Below are positions 1 through 10,760 of a stretch of DNA of 64,000 nucleotides, one piece after another. Each line of letters opens with the position of its first letter. Positions within the stretch are counted from its first letter, which is position 1. Both the position numbers and the translations under genes were made by a program. The notes beneath the pieces were generated by a model. The model ran no database searches. It saw only the letters and a program-made list of their open reading frames with translations, and had not been told where the DNA came from. The stretch is taken from assembly GCF_950023065.1 (NCBI RefSeq), contig NC_088680.1:33778559-33842558 (forward strand). The letters run 5' to 3'. Source of the DNA: Planococcus citri (Eukaryota; Arthropoda; Insecta; Hemiptera; Pseudococcidae).

Positions 1-1544
1 GAATTTAATATCACGGAATTCTTACAAATTGATTTGTTTTCGCGTTATTGAATAACGGTTTAGATAGTCGAACGTATTACCATTTATAGAACTGCATGTA
101 TACGTACTGAAATTACTCATTTGCATACGCGTTATCGGTACAAATGATTATTTATCATATGGACCATTTGCCGTCAAGTTTCGACATTATTTTTAATCGA
201 ATCGTATATCACAATTTTAAGTCGTGTGGGTAATGAAATTTGTATTTTGAACAGAATTCCGACATTTGCATCAGGAGTAAGAGAACGGAGGCTGTTATCA
301 GTTTTTCAGACCGATTACAACTCGCGTGTAATTGTGAAGATAAAGCGTCTGTTCTTTTATCAATGACGAACGATTTGTAATGAAATGGAGAATTCGGCGA
401 TGATTAATGACCCCGAATGACCCTTCTATTCTGTAATCTTTTGGACTTCGTTTGTATAGGATGATCGACAATTGTTACGTAAAACTGTAGGCCCTCGTTG
501 AACATTGAAAAATACTACTACTTATACATTACGTGTTGATGATGGAAAACGATGCAGCGCTTTAGAAAGTTATTTGAACACGTGGTTTATGAATTTCGTT
601 TTATTTAAAATAAGAAGGCCAAACTTCAGTTCGGTATTGAAACATACACATTTGTTTACTTTATGCACCTAAAAACCTACACACGAACAAAAAAAAAACT
701 GTATAAAATGTAATATTTTCAGCTAAATAATTTATTCCATTGTAAATAAAATTATAATCTAAGCCAGTCTGCGACTCTGCGTTCGATTGAAGTAGAAAAG
801 AAAAAAAAACTAGGAAACATGGTGTTATGTATTTTTTTTTTTTACTGATAAAACTACAGATGTTTGGTAATTCTGTATTGTAAAGTGTACAAATTGATTT
901 AAAATTGTCATTGTTACTTATTTTATTGACCATTTTAATATTAGAATGAGTTAGTCATCAGTAAAAATATAATATTTTGTTATGTAATACATAGCTCGGC
1001 TTTTACCGATAAGCTTGATTATAGCTTTTATGTTACGTTGTTAATGTGTATTTTTTTCCGTTGTTTAGATCATTTGAGAGATAAACGAAAATAAAAATCG
1101 GTTAATAATTATTAAAAGTGTTTGATTAATGCAATTATTATTTTACATTTCAGTTTCTTGAACGAAGAATTTCTCTAATGTAATTGGAAAACTAATAAGG
1201 ATTGGGAGGCACCATAGCGTAAGAGTTAATGAGATCCTTAATTAATTTATCACTTCCCCTCTATTTTCAGAATACAATCGGGGAAAAATTGTTCTGAACT
1301 TCCAGAAGAAATGTTCTAAATCGAACAGAATTCTTATTTATTTATTTAATGAGCCATATACAGCAACTTATAGGCTGCCGCACAAATGAAGATCGAAAGA
1401 GCAGGTAAAAATTTATCACCTGTCAAGATTTCAAGTGCTAAAGTGCGTTTTTCGATTTTTGGTGAATTTTTGAAAATAAAATTTAGGCCAATTATGTGGG
1501 AAAATTTGAAATCTTACCAAATTGACGTAGAAAGCTGAAATTTG
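1..1544. other. Non-coding AT-rich DNA, no gene seen
   Basis: No open frame longer than about 90 codons has protein-like composition here. The stretch holds homopolymer A/T runs and nothing I can name. It is probably intergenic or deep intronic DNA. Confidence 0.6.
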
Positions 1545-1965
1545 AGATGCACACTATTTTCGACCTGCCAAATCGATTGGAAACAGTTTCAAACAATTTA
1601 GAGTAGTTCTGGAGCCTCCAGCAGATTTTTGAAACTTGAAATTCTCATAAAATTTCATCAAATGGAGTTGGAAAGCCGAAATTCATTCTGCAAACTAATT
1701 TCAATACGCTACGAAGTCGACTGCAGGTGGATTTCAAGTCGTTTTGAAGTCTCCAGCGACTTTTCGAAAATTACTGGAGCCTCCAGTAGATTTCTGAAAC
1801 TTGAAATTTTCACAAAATTTCATCAAAATGGAGCTGGAATGCCGAAATTTACTCTGCACTCCAATAATTGTAACACTCTCTGAAGACGACTTCAGGATGG
1901 GTTCAAGTCATTTTGGAGCCTCCATCGACTTTTTGAAAATTCTTGGAGTCTTTTTAGCATGTTTA
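1545..1965. repeat. Imperfect direct repeat, period about 165 bp
   Basis: Two diverged copies of one unit lie head to tail. Both carry CTGGAGCCTCCAG (starts 1609 and 1774), followed by GAAACTTGAAATT, AAATTTCATCAAA, a GGAGYTGGAA block and a GCCGAAATT block at matching offsets. A partial third copy trails to about 1960. A related sentence-like stretch with repeated 'ggtcNNcNNNcc...gcttcccaa..tcgtctg' follows at about 2000-2110. This is degraded tandem or dispersed repeat DNA, not coding. Confidence 0.6.
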
Positions 1966-3122
1966 GTGAGCTTTGATCATTTTTTGGGGTAATCTCTCAA
2001 GGTCACTGGTCTACCTGTCTAGCTTCCCAAATTCGTCTGTCTGTCAATCTGGTCTCCTGAGGTCATCGACCCACCGGTATGGCTTCCCAAGGTCGTCTGG
2101 ACTCTCAAAGTCTGTATTTTGATCTGCAGAAAAACTGTTTTGAAACGGTTCCATTTTTTCGAGTATTTTTTATAAGTATAATTTCATTATGTTTTCAACT
2201 CTTTTTCAGGCACATAGATCATTTATTTCAACTTTTTGTGCTTGGACCACAGTGTGATTTTTTTCTCAGGAGAAATTGTACACTGGAGAAGTCAACATCC
2301 GCTCAGAAATTCAACCGTTGGTCCGTTGAATTGAAAAATGTGTTTGAGGAAAGGAAACGCTTGAAAACGACCAATGCCTGCGATTAGTACGTTATACTGA
2401 AGCTTCGTGAATAAGTTGTACTAGTTGCATATTTATTACAAGTAGGAGTACGTGATTCAGATTGTTTATAACGTGGAATGCAGTTCGTTTAGGATAAAGT
2501 TTTCTCCAAGACACCCAGTTGCTTATGGATTAGAAAGAGAAGGGTGAAAATAATTTTGATTATTTAATCAATCTGTTCCCCTTCTTTGGCATTGAATCAA
2601 CATTCTCAAATTGACGAGTTTTTCATTATTTTTAAATATTATTCAGGTATCGTTGCATTATTTCATTTCTGATAAAATTCCAAGATCTTATTTTGTGCAA
2701 AATAACGTTACTTAACTGACGACTAAGCAGCGAGGAGTGAAAAATAAATGAAAATTATGCACTATGAAATGCAGGCTTCATTTTTCGGGTCAGTCGTGCA
2801 TTTATGAACGGCGGTTGAATTTTTTGCTCTAATTTACATGGTCGATATTTTGGAAAAATTCGTCAACTTAACCATACCAACGGAAAGTTGTTAACGACGG
2901 CGACAGCGATAAATTGCATTAGGTTATGAGTTGTGTCATCGTGTCTGTCGCAGTCCTCTTGCTCTTCTTCTAACACTCGTATTATTTTGTTCGCTAATTG
3001 TGATCGTTGTAGCATATAGTACACGAGTATCCGAATTTACCCAGTGATCTTAATCAAATAAGATCACGAATGTACGACCAACGGTTTCTGAAAAGTACAC
3101 AAATGAGTATTTGAGTAGAGTG
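1966..3122. other. Non-coding DNA, no gene seen
   Basis: No supported gene. The 102-codon plus-strand frame at 2079-2387 lacks recognisable domains and biased codon use, and I do not call it. Confidence 0.5.
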
Positions 3123-3556
3123 TATAAAATGCCCGATTATGACCCATATTTTTGTGTTTAGATTTTCTATAGTAATAAGTAAATGAATAGTTATTTTATG
3201 GGTAGCCCGGTCAGAAAAATTATCCTACAGTACTTACATTACCCCACCTAATATTTTGAGCTCTGTTACCATCAAATCAAACCATGTTCATCAATCATCA
3301 CATTCAATGATTTTCACCCTTAAATAATTCGCAATTAAAAGTGGTTTTGCTTGCTTGGATTAAATGTTGCATTTTTGGCTTTATTCACTTACACGTTTTT
3401 TTTTTAAATTTTAAATTTTTATTCTTCATAAAAAGGATTGATTGTTGACTGTTTTAGTTAATCCTTTAAGAAAATTGATATCTAAGTTCAAACCATTGAA
3501 ACAATTCATTTAATAGCTGAAAATTCGAAAAAAATGTGGGTCAGAATCATGTATTT
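3123..3556. repeat. Imperfect inverted-repeat element (possible MITE)
   Basis: The left end (3123-3156, with GATTATGACCCATATTTTTG) is an imperfect reverse complement of the right end (3523-3556, with AAAAATGTGGGTCAGAATCA). The arms are about 33 nt and the total length is 434 bp. I could not define a clean target duplication, so the borders and class are uncertain. Confidence 0.35.
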
Positions 3557-5038
3557 TACGTAGGTAGCACTACGTACGAGTATAACTCGATCATATGTCA
3601 ACATCAGCCTAAATAGCTAGGTACGTCTACGTATGGAAATACGTATAAAAATTACGCATAACGGTCAATATTGCCGCAGAAGCGTATGTTTCTTGCATCT
3701 TGTTAGAATTGACATGGCTTATAGACTCGAGTTGATTTTTTTTACCACATTACATAGTAACTTACATGCCTACCTGTGTGCGTTTCGTGTGTGATATGGT
3801 AACCTAATTTAATGCGTTTTTTTTTTTTTTTTCGCTATTATTCTCAGCTGGTCAAGTGTGGCGTACTCGTAGATGTAATGCAAATGTAAGAATTCGAATG
3901 AAGAAAACAATCAGAAAGAGCATACGAGTACCTTAGCTGGGTAAGAAAAAAGAATAGGTATAGTGATGATTTGGCATTGGTTGGGAGCAGAGATTCTGAA
4001 ACTGACTAGTGCAAATAGGTATTCAACCTATACTGCTTATGATGAAACTTCTTAAATCGTGACCTTTTCCTTGACCTTTTCAAAGAGAGGCAAAATTACA
4101 ATTTTTATTTTTGGTAGGTATTTTTATTCTAGACGCTTTCGGAGCGATGTTTATTGGGAATTTTTGAAGAAATTTTTTAAAAGTATTTTCGTAGAAAAAT
4201 GTTAATTTGTCATTTTTCAATGGTACCTACTTTTGAAAAGTTCTACAATAATAAAAAAAAGAGTGTATGTGGTGTGCTTATCTACAGAACCGACACAGTC
4301 GGTACCTCTAGATACAAAAAATTTCAGCTGACCAAACGAAAAATTATATAAGTTCTATGAGGGTTTTCAAAATTTTCAAAAATGCCCAAAAACCGCACAA
4401 ACTCGAAGGGTGAGTTACAATCTCGGAAAACCTGATTTCTAATCACATTTGAGCATTTTGGATATAGACAGTGTAGAGGAAGACGAAAATCTAGCACTTT
4501 CAGAAACGTCAGTAACGACGTCGCCGCCTTATAGAGAGCGCTCGCGGCGAAATGCGCGTTACTCTCTCGCAACATTATAGGGAGTTTTATATGAAACACA
4601 CATTGTACACGATCAATTTTTTCATTTTTTTATTCTAAAAAATTTTTTAGGACAATTTTTTTTTGAAATAAATGATTTTTAATGTTTTTTAAATTCCTTT
4701 TACATAAATATGAGCCATGAAATCGGAAAATTGAAACATCAGAGGTAATTATTTTTACAATATAGTAATATAGAAATATATGCTCGTAAGAATAAATAAT
4801 AATAAGTGTAAAATGATCGATCAAATTATTATTTTATATTTTTTTGATTTTTTTCATCGTAATAGAGAAATAAATAAATTCAGTTTCTCATTTCTTACCT
4901 TTTTTTCCTAGTGATATTTCAGTACATGATTAAATAATATGTACCTACCTATACCTAATACTTGAAATAAAAATAACAATTTCTCATAGTTTTTGCATTT
5001 TTTATTTTCATTTAAATTTTTAATTCATTTCCCGATGT
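3557..5038. other. Non-coding DNA with scattered repeat pieces
   Basis: AT-rich and without a supported gene. It includes the sequence 4463-4492, which recurs exactly in reverse complement at 8572-8601 (see findings), next to a CpG-richer patch at about 4500-4580. Confidence 0.5.
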
Positions 5039-5205
5039 GCAAGCGTGTCCGTAAAAATCGGACACAACAGTATACAAATCCAGTAAAACGGACATTTTGT
5101 GTCTGTTTTCAGAACAATACCCATTATGTTGTGAAAAACAGACACAATGTGGCTGCGGAACGTTCACAATGTGACCGCCTGCTGATGGAATGGTTGCCTA
5201 TACGA
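5039..5205. repeat. GACACA-motif repeat patch, copy 1
   Basis: Contains a small hairpin, GTGTCCG...CGGACAC (5045-5065), and several copies of GGACAC/GACACAATGTG. The same words recur at 7126-7200 in palindromic form, so both look like pieces of one repeat family. Confidence 0.4.
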
Positions 5206-5620
5206 GTACCATGCTACGTGGTACGAGTATAGTAATGTTAAATGTATAAGTTGCAGTTTGTTTTCGTGTTACTATTAGTGAAGTGAAATAGCCGGGGGGG
5301 AGAAGATTCAAAGAGGGGAGTATAGGCCTAAATTAGTCGGCAAAATAGTAAATTTTCCAACAAAATCATCAATGTACCCTAAAATTTTTTAGGTAGGTAT
5401 GTTTTGTAGGCCTCGAGCTTTAGCCCTCGCGTTGCTTGAGCTAAATTGTTGTTTTCAATTTTTCAAATGGTGCTTGAGAGTTGAAAAGTATTTTACTTCA
5501 TACTTTTTAAATTGTCCATGGTGAAACAATGGCTTGTCACATAAAAATAACAAATTTTCAAAAGCTTTTGCCCTCGCTTTGCTCGGATCAATTTCATTTT
5601 CTTCTTCACGCTTAAAATTT
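5206..5620. other. Non-coding DNA, no gene seen
   Basis: Linker between repeat patches. It includes an unusual poly-G run near 5295 and no supported reading frame. Confidence 0.5.
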
Positions 5621-5628
5621 CAAGAAAC

Positions 5629-6303
5629 CAGAGTTGGCGCGATTCGAATCGCGTGAAAGAATCGAGAAAGAATCCGATTCTCACGATTCGAATCGGATTC
5701 GAATCGCGGTTCCCCAAGTCAAAAGAATCGGAAAATGCAGGAATCCGATTCCCTTTTATAGAGAATCGCACCTCCTCGATTCCCTGCGATTCCTTGCAGA
5801 TGTTTTTCACGTGTTAAAACAGTAAAATGTACTATTTTTAATACCTTTTAAGTCATGCATTTACATTTTGTAATTCGGGACTGATGACATTTTTTTAAAG
5901 GTCGGCTGTTGTGTGAAAATATCACGAATCAGTGATTCTATAGAGTGAAGGAATCGCGCAACGTAAGAATCGGATCCTCTTTAATGGAGAATCGCGCCTT
6001 CTCGATTCCCTGCGATTCCCTGCTCACAACAACAAACTAAAGAATAGAACATGCAAAATGAGCATATACCAAGTTGGGGAAATTACTCATTTCATTTCAG
6101 ATTCATTTGTGAAGTCCTGAAGTTGAAAAAAAATAGTATTTGGGAATCGGAATCGGAGGGAATCGAGAACCGCTAAAGAATCGGATTCAGAACCGGATTC
6201 GCTTTGTGAAAGAATCGAGACTGGAGAATCGCGATTCTCCCAAGTATGAGAATCGTAATTCAGGAATCCGATTCTGACGAACCGAGGAATCGCGCCAACT
6301 CTG
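5629..6303. mobile_element. hAT-type MITE with GAATCG-rich ends
   Basis: A 675 bp non-autonomous DNA transposon. The left end CAGAGTTGGCGCGATTC (5629-5645) is the exact reverse complement of the right end (6287-6303), giving a 17 bp perfect terminal inverted repeat that starts with CAGAG. The same 8 bp, CAAGAAAC, flanks it at 5621-5628 and 6304-6311. An 8 bp duplication and CAG-type ends are the hallmark of the hAT superfamily. Inside each end, GAATCG/CGATTC words are repeated many times in both orientations (about 5645-5790, 5925-6030 and 6140-6285), as expected for subterminal transposase-binding repeats. It has no transposase gene. The intact duplication implies a fairly recent insertion. 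Confidence 0.85.
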
Positions 6304-6311
6304 CAAGAAAC

Positions 6312-7125
6312 CAAAATTTTAAAAATGTCAAGATCAGAAAAACTGAATTCTTACATTAAAATTGATGTTGTTCCAGTTACAAATTGAAGAAACATACGAG
6401 TATAATTATTGAATTTGAAAAACGTGGAGATCAGAAAAATAGATGTTCTAAATTTAAATTGATGTTCACTTCCGTAATCACAAGAGAAATTACCAAAAAT
6501 TTCGATTTTTTTGTGTCTAAAAACCTGGTCCCTTACACGCCACTGCTGTTCAGCACACTATAATTTTAATTTTTGTCAGATCACCCATAATTTTATTTTT
6601 TTTATTTTTCCAAAAAATAGTTCATCCTCATAAACTCATCACACACTGCTCAAACATGCATCAATAAATTTGAAAAATTATTCGCTACACATTCATATTT
6701 TGGGGGGAATAAATAAGTCAAAATTGATGAAAAAAAATTATCTCCTTTAATGAGGCTCGATTGGCATATATGCACAATTTGATACCTATTTCTAAACCTT
6801 CACTAGTGGTGTACTCCTGTAAATGAAGTTATGAAACATCCCTTACGCGCGGGGTAGAGGAGACTAGCATCAACCAAACTATTTAAATAAGTATACATCC
6901 AAGAGAAAGTAGAGATGCAGAGCAGAGAAAACCGGTTCTGTCACTATACATTTCTGTGCAACTACCCTAAACAGTTTATAGTACAGGCCAGGTTTTGGGA
7001 TGGAATTCACCTTATTGTTATTGTAGTCCCACACAAAAGAATATTTTCTTTTGTTAGGCTACATAATGAAAACTACTGTGGTGAAATATTTTGCCTACAC
7101 GTATATGCATTAGGAGAAACACAAA
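6312..7125. other. Non-coding DNA, no gene seen
   Basis: AT-rich and without a supported gene. The plus-strand frame at 6915-7244 is open but shows no domain and runs into the repeat patch, so it is not called. Confidence 0.5.
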
Positions 7126-7203
7126 AAACGGACACAATGTGTCTGAAAAACCAGACACAAGCAGTCACAAATCCGCGGACACAGCAGACACATTGTGTCG
7201 ACG
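7126..7203. repeat. GACACA-motif repeat patch, copy 2
   Basis: Holds the near-palindrome GACACAATGTGTC (7131-7143) and its inverted partner GACACATTGTGTC (7187-7199), about 44 nt apart. Related to the patch at 5039-5205. Confidence 0.45.
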
Positions 7204-7320
7204 TTTTTGCGCATCGGGACTTTACAACAGAAATGAAAATTTGAAAAATAATAATTTGATCAAACAAATTACCTATATTTTTATTTTATTTATTGTTATA
7301 TTTCTATAATATTGTAAAAA

Positions 7321-7399
7321 AAACATCGGAGCTAGCATTCGGACATAAGTTTTTTTATATAATGAAAATACTTACCTCCGAATGCTAGCTCCGATGTTT
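7321..7399. repeat. Short hairpin with perfect 23 bp stem
   Basis: 7321-7343 and 7377-7399 are exact reverse complements (23 bp, containing GGAGCTAGCATTCGGA). After two unpaired bases the pairing continues with TAAGT/ACTTA, leaving a loop of about 19 nt rich in T and A. The total of 79 nt is the size of a microRNA precursor. The perfect stem is equally compatible with a tiny foldback transposon. Which strand would be transcribed cannot be told. Confidence 0.7.
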
Positions 7400-7779
7400 C
7401 AATTTTCCGATTTCAATTTCATCATTCATGGCATCATGGCTCATAATATTTATGTAAAATAAATAAAATTTCAAGAAAAAATTCTCCTAAAAAACTTTTA
7501 AAATAAAAAAATTAAAAAGTTCATCAACTCAATAAAAAAATGTTGAAAAAAAAATCTCGAATTGAAATTGTCCTAGAATCATCAATCATTTTTTCCAACG
7601 GAAAAAATTACAATTCGATAGTAAATGACAAGATGTAAATTTTTTGGAGCTTTGCTGACTTTTCTTTTTTTTTTTGAGTAAAAAAAATTTTTCAAGTTCC
7701 AAATCCAAGAGGGTAGGTATGAATATGAAATATGAATACAGCCATAGAATTGTATGATAAATTTCGTATAATTTGTTCA

Positions 7780-8440
7780 TAAAAAATAATATAATGTTAA
7801 AATTAAAAATCACAATTTTTGTACAAAATTGACTATTGAGAAAAAATATGTATGTCAATAATCAATATTACCAATCAGGCAATCAACAGGAAATTTAATT
7901 TTCTTTAGTTCATGTCCAAACAAATGAGGGAAAAATGGGAAAGTGCATTTATATACAATTGTCAACTCTGAATTAGAATTAGAATTACCTATGTGAAATT
8001 TTCACTTTAATTTTCATTTTTCAGAAAACACATAGGTATTTTAATAAGCCAAACTCAAAACGTGCAGAATTTTATCCTCTTCAAAATTTGTTGAATTTTT
8101 ACCGCGCGCAACAATTTTTTACGACTTTGAGCTTCAATAAGTTTCGAACTGTTAGTGCTAGCGTTTTGAATGAAAACTCATTTTGAAGAGGATAAAATTC
8201 TGCAAATTTTGGTTTATTAAAATACGATGTAGTTGATGAAAATTTCGCGTAATTTTAATTCAAAATTGACATGCATAAAAATTTGTCCATAAAAATGAAT
8301 ATTAAAAATCACCATTTTCGTGTGAAATTGAAAAAAATGTATACCAATCGATAGGAAATTTCATCTTCTTTAGTTCAAGTCCAAAAAAAATTTTTCCAAA
8401 CCACTTCATTTTCATGAAAAATGGGAGAAAACGCATTTAT
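7780..8440. repeat. Diverged duplication flanking a foldback
   Basis: Blocks at about 7785-7950 recur in the same order at about 8280-8440 (for example TTCTTTAGTTCA, GTCCAAA, AAAAATGGGA and GCATTTAT). Between them lies an inverted repeat: 8037-8087 pairs with 8180-8224, with GCAGAATTTTATCCTCTTCA exactly matched in reverse complement. A foldback element inside an older duplication is the simplest reading. Confidence 0.55.
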
Positions 8441-9280
8441 CCTATGCGTCTACGGCTGTTTTACTCGCATGTTTACGTTTTCTTAGCACGCATTTCGATC
8501 TGACGCGCTCTGTCGGATTAGTTCAAGCGAGCTACACATTGGAGGACGGTATTTGAATTTTCTCCCGTTGAAGATTTTCGTCTTCCTCTACACTGTCTAT
8601 AATTTTGGATTAGACTTTTGGAGGATATTTGCATAATGATTTCTCAAGAGAGCAAGAACTTTTTTTTTAGTAACCACTGCCTCACACTGTTTCATTGAAA
8701 GACAAATTTTTCACATGCTTTTTCTTAAGGATTAAATTGGTTTTACATATTTATTTATTTCATTTTCATAATACCTACCTAGATCATATAATACAATACA
8801 TGAAGGGTTCAGGGAAAGAACCAGATAAGTCGTAAATTTTCAAAAATGAGTTCAGGGTCGAATTAAATCCACACCGAGGAGCGGAAAAATGTATAATCCA
8901 TTGAGATTTTGAAAAAATTCGATTTTCTGTAGTAAAAATGGTCTCTAAGAAATAGAGGAGGGAAGAGAAATGAACCGAGACCAAATCTGAGGCAAAAGGG
9001 AGAAACATTCAACACTAATAATCATTCAGAACGTGAAAATTTTTCATTGTATTATCATCTTGATAATCAATTTTCATCAAATTCAAGTTATTGTAAAACA
9101 CTAATGTTTCAATTTTTTTTGCTTGTTCTTCACGAAAAGAGGGACTGATGTTTTTTCTATTATGCCTGGAGTTGTGTTTGTGGGATGTTTTGTGATATAT
9201 TTCCAGTCATTACTTTTATAAAATTCAAATTCACTACCTACAAAGTCGGAGCATTCGTAACACAAAAGATTAAAAAAGAC
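8441..9280. other. Non-coding DNA, no gene seen
   Basis: Apart from the inverted copy of the 4463-4492 sequence at 8572-8601, I see nothing that can be named. Confidence 0.5.
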
Positions 9281-9284
9281 AATA

Positions 9285-10760
9285 AACCCACTTGGTGACC
9301 TCTGGCGAATCTCTCATCAAGAAGTCACCAGAATTCACCAAGGAGTCACCGGACATTCAAAACAATTTTCAAAGGCCTTGAGGACATTCTAGTGATTTTT
9401 TCAACATTTCACCAAAAAAAAAAAAATTCAAAAACTCATTTGTTGACTTCTGGCGAATGTGTCATCAGAAGTCACCAGAATTCACCAAGAAGTCAACAAA
9501 CATTCAAAAAATTTTCCAAAGGCCCTAAGGACATTCTGGTGACTTTTTCATCATGAACTCACCTAAAAAAAAGTCAAAACTCATTTGGTGACTTCTGGTG
9601 AATCGTCACCATGACGTCACCAAGAGTCACCAGACATTCAAAAAAAATTTCTATGGTCATGAGGACATTCCGGTGGGTTCTTCACCGACAAATTAGTCTT
9701 AACAAAGACAATGAACCCACTTGGTAACTTCTGGCGAATCATTCACCAGAAGTCATTAGAATTCACCAAGGAATCACCAGGCATTCAAAAAAATTTCAGA
9801 ACCTTCTGAGGACATTATGGTGATTTTTTCAACATGAATTCACCAAAAAAGAGTCGAAATCTCACTTAGTGACTTCTGGTGAATCGATCACCAAGAAGTC
9901 ACCAGGATTCACCAATGAGTTACTAGACATTCAAAAAAAAAAATCTCTAGAGGCCTTGAGTACATTCTCATGATTTTTTTCAACATACGAGTAAATTCAC
10001 CCAAACAATTAACGTCGAAAACTCACTCGGTGACCTCCTCCGGTGAATCTGTCACCTGAATTCACCAAGCAGTCACCAGGCATTCGAGAAAATTGTCAGA
10101 GGCTCTGAGGACATTCTGGTGAATTTTTCAACGTGAATTCACTAAAAAAAAGTCGAAATCTCACGTGGTGACTTCTGGCGAATCTGTCACCAGAAAGTCA
10201 CCAGGATTCACCAGACATTCAAAAAAAATGTCCTGGAGCATGAGGACAATCTGGTGACTTTTTCACCATAAATTTACCTAAAAAAAAGTCAAAAACTCCT
10301 TTGGTCACCAGAAGTCACCAGAATTCACCAAGGAGTCACCTGCAGACATTCAATAAAAATTTCTAGGGCCATGAGTACAATCTGGTGACTTTTTCACCAT
10401 AAATTTACCTAAAAAAATTCAAAAACTACCAGGCACTCTAAAAAATCTTTAAAGGTCTTGAAGACATTCTCGTGACTTCTTTCAACATTTCACAAAAAAA
10501 AGTCGAAAACTTACTCGGTGACCTCCTCCGGTGAATCTTTCACCAGAAGTCACCAGAATTCACCAAGAAGTCACCAGGCATTCGAGAAAATTTTCAGAGG
10601 CTCTGAGAACATTCTGGTGAATTTTTCAACATGAATTCACTAAGAAAAAGTCGAAATTTCACTTGGTGACTTCTGGCGAATCTGTCACCAAGAAGTCACT
10701 AGAATTCACCAGACATTCAAAAAAGATTTCTAGAGTCAAGAGGACGTTCCAGCTCGTAAA
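9285..10760. repeat. Diverged tandem array, unit about 130-160 bp, about 10 copies
   Basis: Each unit reads roughly TTGGTGACTTCTGGCGAATC, then one to three variants of GTCACCAGAATTCACCAA, then ACATTCAAAAAA, GAGGACATTCTGGTGA, TTTTTCA and AATTCACC. Unit starts fall near 9288, 9437, 9580, 9717, 9866, 10024, 10163, 10290, 10505 and 10650. Copies differ by substitutions and small indels. GGTGA and TCACC alternate, so single strands could form many weak hairpins. It is a minisatellite-like, non-coding array. Confidence 0.85.

Noticed and set aside
2079..2387. 102-codon plus-strand frame
   Set aside because: Lies in repeat-derived DNA, Phe-rich from T runs, no domain.
9285..10760. CRISPR-like array
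   Set aside because: Repeats are long, diverged and directly adjacent, with no uniform spacers, in a eukaryotic genome.
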